Shown in pieces: positions 8,608-16,446 of a stretch of DNA of 64,000 nt. This DNA is from an uncultured delta proteobacterium (GTDB taxonomy: Bacteria; Desulfobacterota; Desulfovibrionia; Desulfovibrionales; Desulfovibrionaceae), in assembly GCA_903835685.1 (NCBI GenBank), contig CAILNX010000058.1, forward strand, positions 34,276 to 98,275, written 5' to 3'. The position numbers and the translations under genes are program-made. Every line of letters starts with the position of its first letter. Position 1 is the stretch's first letter. The notes under the pieces are model-generated. The model made no database searches. It was not told the origin of the DNA and saw only the letters and a program-made list of their open reading frames with translations.

Positions 8608-9675
8608 GTGGCTGATGCCGAACCGACGCCACGGGCGGCGGACAGGACGCAAACCATCGAGCGACTCCGGCTCCGCTTCGCAGGCGTGAAAAACGGCGGG
8701 ACGGTTCTGGAGGACATCCTCGGCGCTGCCGTGGCCTTCTGTTCCGGGGAGATGGCCGCTTATCCCGGACTGTGCGTCCTGCTCCCCCCGGTGGGCGAGG
8801 TCCGGTTCGGGCGCGAGGAACATCCCCGGGCGGCCTGGCGGGGCGATCTGGCCGATTTTCTGAAGGCGGCCAACCTCCCGGCCATGCCCCAGGTCGGCCT
8901 TGAGCTCAAGCGCATGCTGGACAATCCCAACAGCACGGCCGACGAGCTGGCCCAGGTGGTGCTCAAGGACCAAAAGCTTACCGCTGCGGTGCTCAAGCTG
9001 GTCAACAGCCCCATGTTCATGCTGCCCTCCAAGGTGGACACCGTGACCCGGGCCATCACCGTGGTGGGGCGCAAGCACGTGTCCCACCTGGCCCTGGGGG
9101 CCATTCTCATGACCATTTTCGATGCTTCGCCCAAGGACGCCATACAGTTGGGGAATTTCTGGCGGCACAGCCTGGCCGTGGCCCTCATCGCCCGCAACGT
9201 GGCCCGGGTGGTGGGCAAGAAGGTTCCCGAGCGCTATTTCGTGGCCGGGCTCCTGCACGACATCGGGCAACTGGCCATCCTGTACAGGCTCCCGGCTGCG
9301 GCCCAGGCCATCTTCGCCCTGTCCTCGGCCGAGCACCTGGACCATTTTCAGGCCGAACAGGAACTGCTCGGCTTCACCCACGCCGAAGTGGGCGAGGCCC
9401 TGCTGGCCGGGTGGCATTTCCCGACCCACCTGGTGGCCTCCATCGCCTTCCACCACTGTCCGTCCCACGACCTGGAGCAGGACGTGGCCCGCATCGTCCA
9501 CGTGGCGGACGTCCTGGCCCAGGCCCTGGGCCTGGCCACCTGCCCGGATTTCTACGTCAGCTCCCTGAACTGCGAGGCCTTCACGGCCCTGCGCCTGGAC
9601 CGCAAAACCCTGGACCTGGCCCTTGAGGGCCTGGGGCAGCAGCTCGATTCGGTCTATTCCATTCTCGCGCGCTAG
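8608..9675 (+). CDS. HDOD-domain signalling protein
   Basis: 355 residues from GTG 8608 with GGGAGG upstream; the open frame begins earlier but without a ribosome site. The HDOD domain spans about residues 75-285: LPAMPQV at its start, the degenerate HD core LLHDIGQLAIL, and later HHCPSHDL. HDOD proteins are HD-like domains without a proven catalytic activity, common in chemotaxis and stress signalling. The N-terminal ~70 residues have no recognised fold. A FliA-like -10 lies upstream, which would connect it to motility. Confidence 0.85.
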   Translation: MADAEPTPRAADRTQTIERLRLRFAGVKNGGTVLEDILGAAVAFCSGEMAAYPGLCVLLPPVGEVRFGREEHPRAAWRGDLADFLKAANLPAMPQVGLELKRMLDNPNSTADELAQVVLKDQKLTAAVLKLVNSPMFMLPSKVDTVTRAITVVGRKHVSHLALGAILMTIFDASPKDAIQLGNFWRHSLAVALIARNVARVVGKKVPERYFVAGLLHDIGQLAILYRLPAAAQAIFALSSAEHLDHFQAEQELLGFTHAEVGEALLAGWHFPTHLVASIAFHHCPSHDLEQDVARIVHVADVLAQALGLATCPDFYVSSLNCEAFTALRLDRKTLDLALEGLGQQLDSVYSILAR

Positions 9676-9680
9676 GACTG

Positions 9681-10937
9681 CTATTCCGGAGGGTTGCGGC
9701 GGCTGATGAGCCGCACGTGGCGCTCGTGGAACAGATAATCCAAGGCCCAGTTCATGAGCACGAAAAAGCGGTTCTTGAACCCGATCAGATGGCGCAGGTG
9801 GATGAACAGCCAGAGCAGCCAGGCCAAATAACCGCTCACGGCCAGGCCCCTGATCTGGACCACGGCCGAGTTGCGGCCAATGGTGGCCATGCTGCCCATG
9901 TCCCGGTAGATGAAGGGAAAAAGTTCCTGTCCACGCAGGAAGTTGCGGGCGTTTCTGGCTGCCGCGACCCCCATCTGCATGGCCGGGGGCGCGGTCATGG
10001 GCAGGGGGCGTCCGTCCTGCAGGAAGCGGCAGAGATCCCCGGCCGCGAACACCCCGGGATGGCCCGGGACCTGCAGGGTGGGCTCGACCAGGAGGCGGCC
10101 GTCCGGGCCCGAGGCCAGTCCCCAGCCCTGGGCCGCCGGAGCGCCCTTGATCCCAGCGGTCCAGATCACCGTCTCGGCAGCCATGAGGCGGCCGTCCCCA
10201 AGCCGGGCGCCCTGGTCTGTGATCTCCTCCACCTGGGCGGACAGGATCACCTCCACCCCCATGCTGGCCAGCTTGGTCCGGGCGTAGCGGCGTAGCCGAT
10301 CCGCGAACCCGGTCAGCAGTCCGTCCCCGGCCTCCAGCAGGAGGACCCGCACCTGGGTGAAATCCAGGGAGGGGAAGTCCTTGGCCAGGGGGCCGCTGAC
10401 CAGTTCGGCCAGGGCCCCGGCCAGCTCCACCCCGGTGGGACCGCCGCCCACCACGGCAAAGGTCAAAAGACCCTTGCGCACCGCCGGGTCTTGCTCCAGG
10501 GCCGCCTTTTCGAAGCAACTCAAGATGTGGTTGCGCAGGATCACGGCGTGGTCCAGGTTCTTCAGGCGCAAGGCCCGCTCGGACGCGCCCGGCACCCCGT
10601 AGAAATGGGTCACGCTGCCCGGGGCCAGGATCAGGGCGTCGTAGGGGATGTCCGCCCCGTCCGTGAGCAGGAGGCGGCGCTCATAGTCCACCCCCCGGAC
10701 CTCGGCCATGGCGAAGCCCACATGGGGGCTGCCCCGGAAGATGGCCCGCACCGGGTAGGCCACGTCCATGGGCTCCAGGGCCGAGGTGGCCACCTGGTAG
10801 AGCAGGGGCAGGAAGGTGTGGAAGTTGTAGCGGTCCACCAGGATGACCTCCACCTCGTCCTTGGCCAACTCCCGGGCCGCGAACAGCCCGGCGAATCCGG
10901 CCCCCACGATGACCACCCGGGGACGAAGAACAGCCAT
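9681..10937 (-). CDS. ndh: Type II NADH dehydrogenase (FAD-dependent NADH:quinone oxidoreductase)
   Basis: 418 residues. The FAD site is at the N-terminus (VVIVGAGFAGLFAARELA), a second Rossmann site lies near the middle (FAVVGGGPTGVELAGALAE), and GVFAAGDLC contacts FAD. A hydrophobic C-terminal stretch (YLAWLLWLFIHLRHLIGF) fits membrane attachment. NDH-2 passes electrons from NADH to quinone without pumping ions. The gene stands alone, facing the HsdR-N-like gene across a 107-base gap. Confidence 0.9.
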   Translation of the reverse strand: MAVLRPRVVIVGAGFAGLFAARELAKDEVEVILVDRYNFHTFLPLLYQVATSALEPMDVAYPVRAIFRGSPHVGFAMAEVRGVDYERRLLLTDGADIPYDALILAPGSVTHFYGVPGASERALRLKNLDHAVILRNHILSCFEKAALEQDPAVRKGLLTFAVVGGGPTGVELAGALAELVSGPLAKDFPSLDFTQVRVLLLEAGDGLLTGFADRLRRYARTKLASMGVEVILSAQVEEITDQGARLGDGRLMAAETVIWTAGIKGAPAAQGWGLASGPDGRLLVEPTLQVPGHPGVFAAGDLCRFLQDGRPLPMTAPPAMQMGVAAARNARNFLRGQELFPFIYRDMGSMATIGRNSAVVQIRGLAVSGYLAWLLWLFIHLRHLIGFKNRFFVLMNWALDYLFHERHVRLISRRNPPE

Positions 10938-11044
10938 GTATGCTCCTTTTTCCGAACGGGGATTTCAGGCCCGGGGGATTGGCAGAGCCCCGCGTAAGTC
11001 TTACATGAGTCCGAAGGACCAGACAGTCAACAAGGAAGACCCCC

Positions 11045-11599
11045 ATGCATGAATGCAGCCTCGGCCACACCATCCGCGACTATCTCTCGGGACAGGACAT
11101 CGACGAGACCACCTACGAGTGCTTCCGCCAGGCCCTGGCCCGGCTCCTGGTGGAGGAGCGGGGATACCCAGCCGACCGGGTCCGGGCCAAGGTGGAGTTG
11201 CCCTACGAGGTGGACGGGGAGCGGTCGTCCCGGACCATGGACTTGGTGGTGTACGACCGAGAGGACCGGCCGATCCTGGTGATCATCTTCTGCGCTGGCG
11301 AGATCGGGACCTACGAGCGGGAATGCGTCTCGGCCGCGCGGCTTTTTCCGGGCGGCCCGGTGCCCCTGGCCCTGGCCACGGACTCCCGGGAGGCCTCGCT
11401 GCTCGATTCCCGCACCGGGGACTGTCTGCGCCGGGGCATGGCCGCCGTGCCCTTCTGGTCCGACCTCCTGGCCCTGACCAAGGACGTTGCCCGCACCCCG
11501 CTCACCCCGGAGCGCCGGGCCAAGGAAACGCGCATCTTCCACACCTATTGCGGATTTCTCTTTGGGACCTGCTGCCAGGAAGGGAAGTGCCGGGTGTAG
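11045..11599 (+). CDS. HsdR N-terminal-domain-like protein, nuclease motif degenerate
   Basis: 184 residues resembling the N-terminal nuclease domain of type I restriction R subunits (HSDR_N). An Asp in the TMDLVVYDRE strand is kept, but the position where a PD-(D/E)XK nuclease has E-x-K reads VIIFCAGE, so the catalytic pair is missing. No helicase part and no hsdM or hsdS genes are nearby. It is therefore more likely a stand-alone non-restriction protein than part of a restriction system. The C-terminus is cysteine-rich (CGF, CCQEGKC). The start has AAGGAAG upstream. Confidence 0.7.
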   Translation: MHECSLGHTIRDYLSGQDIDETTYECFRQALARLLVEERGYPADRVRAKVELPYEVDGERSSRTMDLVVYDREDRPILVIIFCAGEIGTYERECVSAARLFPGGPVPLALATDSREASLLDSRTGDCLRRGMAAVPFWSDLLALTKDVARTPLTPERRAKETRIFHTYCGFLFGTCCQEGKCRV

Positions 11600-11611
11600 T
11601 GACCGGGCGGA

Positions 11612-12727
11612 TCAGGAAGCCTCATCCGGCCGGGGCAAGGGCAGGCGCACGGTGAGCGTGGCCCCCTGGCCGGGTTCGCTTGCGGCCGTGATCTCGCCGT
11701 CCAGGCCGCTGACGATGCCGAAGCAGATGGACAGGCCCAGGCCCATGCCCTGGCCCACGTCCTTGGTGGAGAAAAAAGGTTCGAAGACGCTCGGCAGGTC
11801 CGAAGGCGCGATGCCCGGGCCGGTATCCGCCACCTCGGCCACCAGGAAGCCTTCCTGGACCAGGGTGCGCAGGCGCAGGGTCCTGTCCTCGTCGGCCGTG
11901 GCGGCCAGGGCGTCCAGGGCGTTGTCCAGCAGGTTGCCGAAGAGGTGGTCCATGTCCGCCGGGGCCAGGAGCAGTTCGGGCAGGTCCTGGGCCAGGTCCT
12001 GGGCCAGGTCCACGCTTAAGGTCTGGATGCGCTCGGCGCGCTCGGCCAGGCATTTGTGCAGGATCTCGTTCAGATTCACCGGCCGGACCCGGGGATCGTT
12101 GTGCTTGCCGAAGCGCAGGAGCTTGGCCGTGATGGCCCGGCAGCGCTTGGCCTGAACCTTGATCTTGTCCACGGACCGGGTCATTTCCTCCCGGCCGAGC
12201 AGGCCCCGGCACTCCTCTTCTTCGAGAAGGTCGCCGATCCAGCCCGCTTCCTGGACCATGATGTTGACCGGATTGTTGATCTCATGGGCCAGGCCCTCGG
12301 ACAAGCGGCCGAGTGCGGCCATGCGCACGAGTTCCTCCATGCGCGCACGTCCCAGGCGGCGGTCCTGGTGGGTCTTGGCCTGGCGCACGGCCTGGGCCAG
12401 GACATCGACGTCCACGGGCTTTTGCAGATAATCCGAGGCCCCGAGCTTCATGCCCTTGACTGCGGTGCCCACGTCCGAGGCCCCGGTGAGCATGATCACC
12501 TCGGTCTGGGGCTTGAACTCCTTGATCTCCCGGAGCACGTCCACCCCGGAGCGGCCGGGCATGTTCACGTCCAGGACCACCACCGGGGCGTCGTGGGCCT
12601 TTAAGTAGGCCACGGCCTCGTTCCCGTCATGGGCGCAGGCCGTGGCAAAGCCGCGCAGGGCCAAACGTTTGGCCAGGGCCAGGACGAATTCCCGTTCGTC
12701 GTCAACCAGGAGCACGTCGATCTTCAT
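11612..12727 (-). CDS. Receiver-histidine kinase hybrid
   Basis: 371 residues, cytoplasmic. An N-terminal receiver has the acidic pair at 9-10, phospho-acceptor Asp53 and the conserved Lys in YLQKPVD. It is followed directly by a HisKA domain (His148 in GLAHEINNP) and an intact ATPase domain with NLLDNALDAL, DTGPGI and MGLGLSI. A kinase preceded by its own receiver is driven by phosphorylation from another kinase. It is the last gene of the nine-gene operon, 100 bases after the preceding receiver gene; that gap contains a short direct repeat and a GC-rich hairpin. Confidence 0.9.
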   Translation of the reverse strand: MKIDVLLVDDEREFVLALAKRLALRGFATACAHDGNEAVAYLKAHDAPVVVLDVNMPGRSGVDVLREIKEFKPQTEVIMLTGASDVGTAVKGMKLGASDYLQKPVDVDVLAQAVRQAKTHQDRRLGRARMEELVRMAALGRLSEGLAHEINNPVNIMVQEAGWIGDLLEEEECRGLLGREEMTRSVDKIKVQAKRCRAITAKLLRFGKHNDPRVRPVNLNEILHKCLAERAERIQTLSVDLAQDLAQDLPELLLAPADMDHLFGNLLDNALDALAATADEDRTLRLRTLVQEGFLVAEVADTGPGIAPSDLPSVFEPFFSTKDVGQGMGLGLSICFGIVSGLDGEITAASEPGQGATLTVRLPLPRPDEAS

Positions 12728-12827
12728 GTCCCGCCCTTGCCTGGTGGTCCGGACTGACTCGGATTGGCCCGGATTGGCCCGGGCAGTGTCCGCCCGCTTT
12801 CGCCCGTTCCCGGGCGGCGCTGGCCCG

Positions 12828-13301
12828 CTATTTGCCGACCTTGTCCTTCAAGCCCTCGTTGAGCATGTGGTCATCGGCCGAGGAAAAGTCCCCGGCTTCG
12901 GCAAAGGTGGCGGCCACCATCACGTCTTCCAGCTTCTTCCGGTAGGCGTTCTTGATGCTGAACACCAGGTCGTCGATGTCCACGGGCTTTCTGTGGTATT
13001 CATAGGCCCCGATGCGGGAGGCTTCTTCCCGGTCCTGTTCCGTGCCATGTCCGGTGAGGATGATGACCTGGACCTGGGGATGGGACTTTTTCACCCGGCG
13101 CAGAACTTCCATGCCGTCGATGCCGGGCATGCGCAGATCCAGCACGATGACGTCCGGGGTCTCCTTTTCCAGGGCGTCCAGGCCCTCTTCGCCGTTTAAG
13201 GCCACCTTGGGGCGGAAATCCCGCAGTTGCAGGCGTTCGGCCAGGGCGCTGACAAAATTCTCCTCATCGTCCACCAGCAAGAGCTTTATCTTCTTCATCA
13301 T
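12828..13301 (-). CDS. Single-domain response regulator (operon copy 2)
   Basis: 157 residues. The receiver has acidic residues 11-13, phospho-acceptor Asp55 in VIVLDLRMPG and the Lys of YHRKPVD. A helical tail of about 35 residues follows but no DNA-binding or enzymatic output. It would act as a phosphate shuttle. The start is the first of two ATGs, with AAGGAG upstream. It lies 21 bases after the DHp-only gene, a natural phosphotransfer partner. Confidence 0.88.
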   Translation of the reverse strand: MMKKIKLLLVDDEENFVSALAERLQLRDFRPKVALNGEEGLDALEKETPDVIVLDLRMPGIDGMEVLRRVKKSHPQVQVIILTGHGTEQDREEASRIGAYEYHRKPVDIDDLVFSIKNAYRKKLEDVMVAATFAEAGDFSSADDHMLNEGLKDKVGK

Positions 13302-13322
13302 GGTCTCCTTGTCGAGGTATGT

Positions 13323-13970
13323 TCACGCGCCCTGGCCCTGGCCGCCCAGGCCAGGGTCATGGGCGGGAAACGTCAAAATGAGTTCCATGTCCGCCACCAG
13401 ACAGTCCACCCCGGCCGGAAGCTGCCGGGCCAGGACCAGATCCGGCACCGGGGCCAGATCACTGTTCGCGGCCTGGTCGCAGGACAGCCGCAGGGCCGGG
13501 CGTCCCTTGAAGGAATCCACCCGGACGTTCACTATGGAGCACTGGGGCAAAAGCTCGGTGAGCTGCTCCATGACCAAAAAAAGCGAGCGCATGGCCTCCA
13601 GCACGGTGAGCCCGGCCTGTATCTGCCCCCCTGGGATCAGGACGAAGTTCATGCGCCGGGTCTGGGTGATGCGATAGGCCAGGAAGATGGTCCGCCGGGC
13701 CACTTCGGCCAGGTCCACGGGCACGATCTCGGACTGGGAGGCGTGACCCAGGCGGTTGACCTCGCTGGACAGCCGCACCCCCCGCTCCACCAGCTCCTGG
13801 ATGGAGGAGAGCACCTTGCGGAATTTGTCCCGGTTGGGGCAGTCCTTCTCCTTGGTCATGGCCAGGAGGTCGTCCATGAGCCCGGCCGATTCCTTGACGC
13901 CAGCCAGCACGTTCTGGATCTCGTGCATGGCCGATGCGGTCAGGCGGCCCATGAATCCGACCTTGGCCAT
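13323..13970 (-). CDS. Kinase-like DHp protein lacking ATP-binding motifs (possible phosphotransferase)
   Basis: 215 residues. It opens with a DHp-type helix carrying an H box (ASAMHEIQNVLAGVK, His16) and a second helix, then continues into a region with the length of an ATPase domain. The N box and the glycine boxes (DxGxG, GxGLGL) are absent. This layout recalls Spo0B and ChpT, which use a kinase-like dimer only to relay phosphate between receivers. It sits between two single-receiver genes, 1 base after one and 21 before the other. A decayed kinase is the alternative. Confidence 0.6.
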   Translation of the reverse strand: MAKVGFMGRLTASAMHEIQNVLAGVKESAGLMDDLLAMTKEKDCPNRDKFRKVLSSIQELVERGVRLSSEVNRLGHASQSEIVPVDLAEVARRTIFLAYRITQTRRMNFVLIPGGQIQAGLTVLEAMRSLFLVMEQLTELLPQCSIVNVRVDSFKGRPALRLSCDQAANSDLAPVPDLVLARQLPAGVDCLVADMELILTFPAHDPGLGGQGQGA

Positions 13971-13971
13971 G

Positions 13972-14364
13972 TCAGGCTCCCTTGATCTGGGCCGCGGCCG
14001 TGACGGCCTCGCCGATCTTGCCGATCAGTGCGTCGATGTCGATGGGCTTCATCATGTAGTCGAAAGCCCCTTCGTGCATGCCCTCGATGCCGTCCCGGGC
14101 CGTGCCCTGACCGGTGAGCAGGATGATCTGCACCTCGGGGTTGCTCCGGCGGATGCGCCGGAGCACTTCCAGCCCGCGCATGCCCGGCATCATCACGTCC
14201 ACCACGGCCACATTGGGGCAGTTCTCGGCCACCCGGGCCAGGGCCTGTTCGCCGTCCAGGGCCACCCGGGCTCTTATGCCCCGCAGGGAGAGGCGTTCGG
14301 CCAGGGTGGCCACGAAATCCTCTTCGTCATCGACGAGAAGAACGTTCCACTGGGTCATATCCAT
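13972..14364 (-). CDS. Single-domain response regulator (operon copy 1)
   Basis: 130 residues, receiver only: acidic residues 12-14, phospho-acceptor Asp56 in VAVVDVMMPG, Thr in ILLTGQG and Lys in YMMKPID. It follows the membrane histidine kinase by 4 bases and precedes the DHp-only gene by 1 base. It is the likely first receiver of the kinase above it. Confidence 0.9.
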   Translation of the reverse strand: MDMTQWNVLLVDDEEDFVATLAERLSLRGIRARVALDGEQALARVAENCPNVAVVDVMMPGMRGLEVLRRIRRSNPEVQIILLTGQGTARDGIEGMHEGAFDYMMKPIDIDALIGKIGEAVTAAAQIKGA

Positions 14365-14368
14365 GCTC

Positions 14369-16090
14369 TTACATCGCTCCTTCCGGGGGTTTCTTGGGCA
14401 GGAACATGGTGAAGGTCGTTCCCTGGCTCACCTTGCTCTGCACGGTCAGCTCACCGCCCAGGCGTTTGATGATGCCATAGGTGATGGACAGACCCAGGCC
14501 CGTGCCCTGGCCTTTCTTGGTGGTGAAAAACGGCTCGAAAATGTGGCCCAGGGTCGCTTCGGACATGCCGCAGCCGTTGTCCTGGATGGACACGCCCACG
14601 GTGTCCAGGTCCTTCTCCCAGGTGGTCATGGAGATGAACCCGCCGTCGGCCACGGCGGCCAGGGCGTTGTTCACGATGTTTAGGAACACCTGCTGGAGCT
14701 GGCCCCGGTCGGAAGCGATGTGGGGCAGGTTGTCGCCCAGGTTCAGGCGGATGTCCACGTTGCGGTAGGAGGCCTCCTTGTTCAGGAACTCCAGCGTCTC
14801 GGTGATGATCTCGTTCACGTCCAGGATCTCGATCTTCACCTCCATGCGCTTGGCGAAACCGAGCATGCGGTGGGTGATGCCCCGGCAGCGTTCCACGGCC
14901 TTGGTCACCGCGTCGGTGAGACCCAGGAACTTGTCCCGGTCCGGGAACTCGGCTTTCAGCCGGATCAGGTCGCGCATGAGCCCGGTCTTCTCGTTGATGA
15001 TGGCCAGGGGGTTGTTCACCTCGTGGGCCAGCCCGGCGGCCAGCCGCCCGATGGAGGACAGCTTCTGGGTGTGCTCCATCTGCTTGAAGGCCATCTCCCG
15101 TTGCATCTCGCTGTCACTCATGCGCTTGAGCAAAAGGTCGGTGATCTTGTAGGCCACCAGGAAGATGAGCACCAGACCGGACAGGAAGATGAAGGCCAGG
15201 TCCGAGCGCACGGTGTACCAGGTCTGGGTGAAGGAGGCCCGGGGTTTCATGGCCATGATCACGAAGTCCGAATCCGAGGAGAAGATGTAGCTCATGAACA
15301 GGTCCCGGCCCGCGGGGTCCACCAGGGGGCGCACCGTGGATTCGTAGGTGGCCGGGGGCATGTCGATGGGCAGTTTTTCCAGGACCTTGCCGTAGTAGTT
15401 GGACGGGGTCTGGAGCACGCCTTCGCGGTTCAGGATGAAGGCGTCGCTGTCCGGCTCAAGGCTCATGGCCGCGATGAGCTTGTCGAACTGCCGGGTGTCC
15501 AGGGTGACCCTGAGTATCCAGGACTCGCCCGAGTCGGACATGTGCTGCACGGCGATGACCACGTGGGGGAACATGCGGAAACCCAGGAACACGTCGGAGA
15601 TGTACTTGCCCTTGATGCGCACCTGGTTGAACCAGGCCTGCTCGGAATAGTTCTTGCCCTTCAGGTTGTACGGCCCGGCGTAACTGACCTGGGTCCCGCT
15701 GGAGTCGATGAGGCCTAAGTCCACGAAGCCCTCGAACTCCTGCTTCATGACCCGGAAGATGCGGTTCAAGGCCTTTTCGTCGGAAAGCTCCTGAAAGGGA
15801 TAGGCATTGACGATGAAGCTCACGGCCGAGGTGCGCTCGGCCAGAAACAGCTCGAGCGAGGTCTTGGTCTTGCCCAGCATGGCCCGCAGGGGGTTCTGCA
15901 CCTCCCGGTTGAGCGCGGTTTGGGTCTGGTGGTAGTTGATGATGGCCATGACCAGAAGGGGGAGTGCGGCCACCACGGCCATGAGGCCCACCAGCTTGGT
16001 GCGCAGGACCTTGTAGCGCTCCGGGGACATGGAGTCGTCCATGCCGCCCTGGATGTCGCGCAGATGGTGGGAGAGAATCTTTTTAAACAT
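14369..16090 (-). CDS. Membrane sensor histidine kinase with periplasmic dCache-like domain
   Basis: 573 residues. A first membrane helix (about 33-51) is followed by a ~245-residue periplasmic region with dCache features and a second helix (about 298-315). HisKA His356 lies in AAGLAHEVNNPL and the ATPase domain is intact (NNALAAVADGG, DNGCGM, GTGLGLSI). dCache domains usually bind small ligands such as amino or organic acids. The start overlaps the end of the NifX-like gene by 8 bases. It is the only membrane sensor in the nine-gene operon and probably provides the input of the relay. Confidence 0.9.
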   Translation of the reverse strand: MFKKILSHHLRDIQGGMDDSMSPERYKVLRTKLVGLMAVVAALPLLVMAIINYHQTQTALNREVQNPLRAMLGKTKTSLELFLAERTSAVSFIVNAYPFQELSDEKALNRIFRVMKQEFEGFVDLGLIDSSGTQVSYAGPYNLKGKNYSEQAWFNQVRIKGKYISDVFLGFRMFPHVVIAVQHMSDSGESWILRVTLDTRQFDKLIAAMSLEPDSDAFILNREGVLQTPSNYYGKVLEKLPIDMPPATYESTVRPLVDPAGRDLFMSYIFSSDSDFVIMAMKPRASFTQTWYTVRSDLAFIFLSGLVLIFLVAYKITDLLLKRMSDSEMQREMAFKQMEHTQKLSSIGRLAAGLAHEVNNPLAIINEKTGLMRDLIRLKAEFPDRDKFLGLTDAVTKAVERCRGITHRMLGFAKRMEVKIEILDVNEIITETLEFLNKEASYRNVDIRLNLGDNLPHIASDRGQLQQVFLNIVNNALAAVADGGFISMTTWEKDLDTVGVSIQDNGCGMSEATLGHIFEPFFTTKKGQGTGLGLSITYGIIKRLGGELTVQSKVSQGTTFTMFLPKKPPEGAM

Positions 16091-16439
16091 GTGCCGCCCC
16101 CTGGCCGCGTCCGTAGAGGATGTCCCCGGACTTGAGCTGGCCCCGGGCCAGACGTTCCAGCACCAAGTCCACCGGTCCCATGATGGAGTCCAGGACCTCC
16201 ACCCGTTTCCAGCGCAGGTAATGGTAATACTCTTCTTCGATGCCGTTGCACACCACGCAGGTCACGCCCCGGGACAGGGCCAGGTCGCACAGCCCGTCGG
16301 CCGAGGGCTGCTCCAGGACCAGGGTGGTGGTCAGGGCCGCGCCTTCCTCGGGCAGGGTGGCCAGCATGACCGCCTGGGCCAGGTCGAAGCGGGGGGCCAC
16401 GTCATTGGCCTGCAAGGGGATGAGGATGGTTCGGGCCAT
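16083..16439 (-). CDS. NifX/NafY-like (dinitrogenase iron-molybdenum cofactor domain) protein
   Basis: 118 residues. It has the layout of the Nitro_FeMo-Co domain: an N-terminal APRFDLAQAV strand-turn, a central CDLALSRGVTCVVCNGIEE and a C-terminal helix. Small proteins of this family bind or carry metal-sulfur clusters, and many act outside nitrogen fixation. No nif gene is present in the window. It starts 8 bases after the degenerate activator gene and overlaps the kinase gene by 8 bases, suggesting translational coupling. Confidence 0.65.
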   Translation of the reverse strand: MARTILIPLQANDVAPRFDLAQAVMLATLPEEGAALTTTLVLEQPSADGLCDLALSRGVTCVVCNGIEEEYYHYLRWKRVEVLDSIMGPVDLVLERLARGQLKSGDILYGRGQGAAHV

Positions 16440-16446
16440 GGCGCGC

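Noticed and set aside
11045..11599. Part of a type I restriction-modification system
   Set aside because: The nuclease motif is degenerate, the helicase part is missing and no methylase or specificity gene is near.
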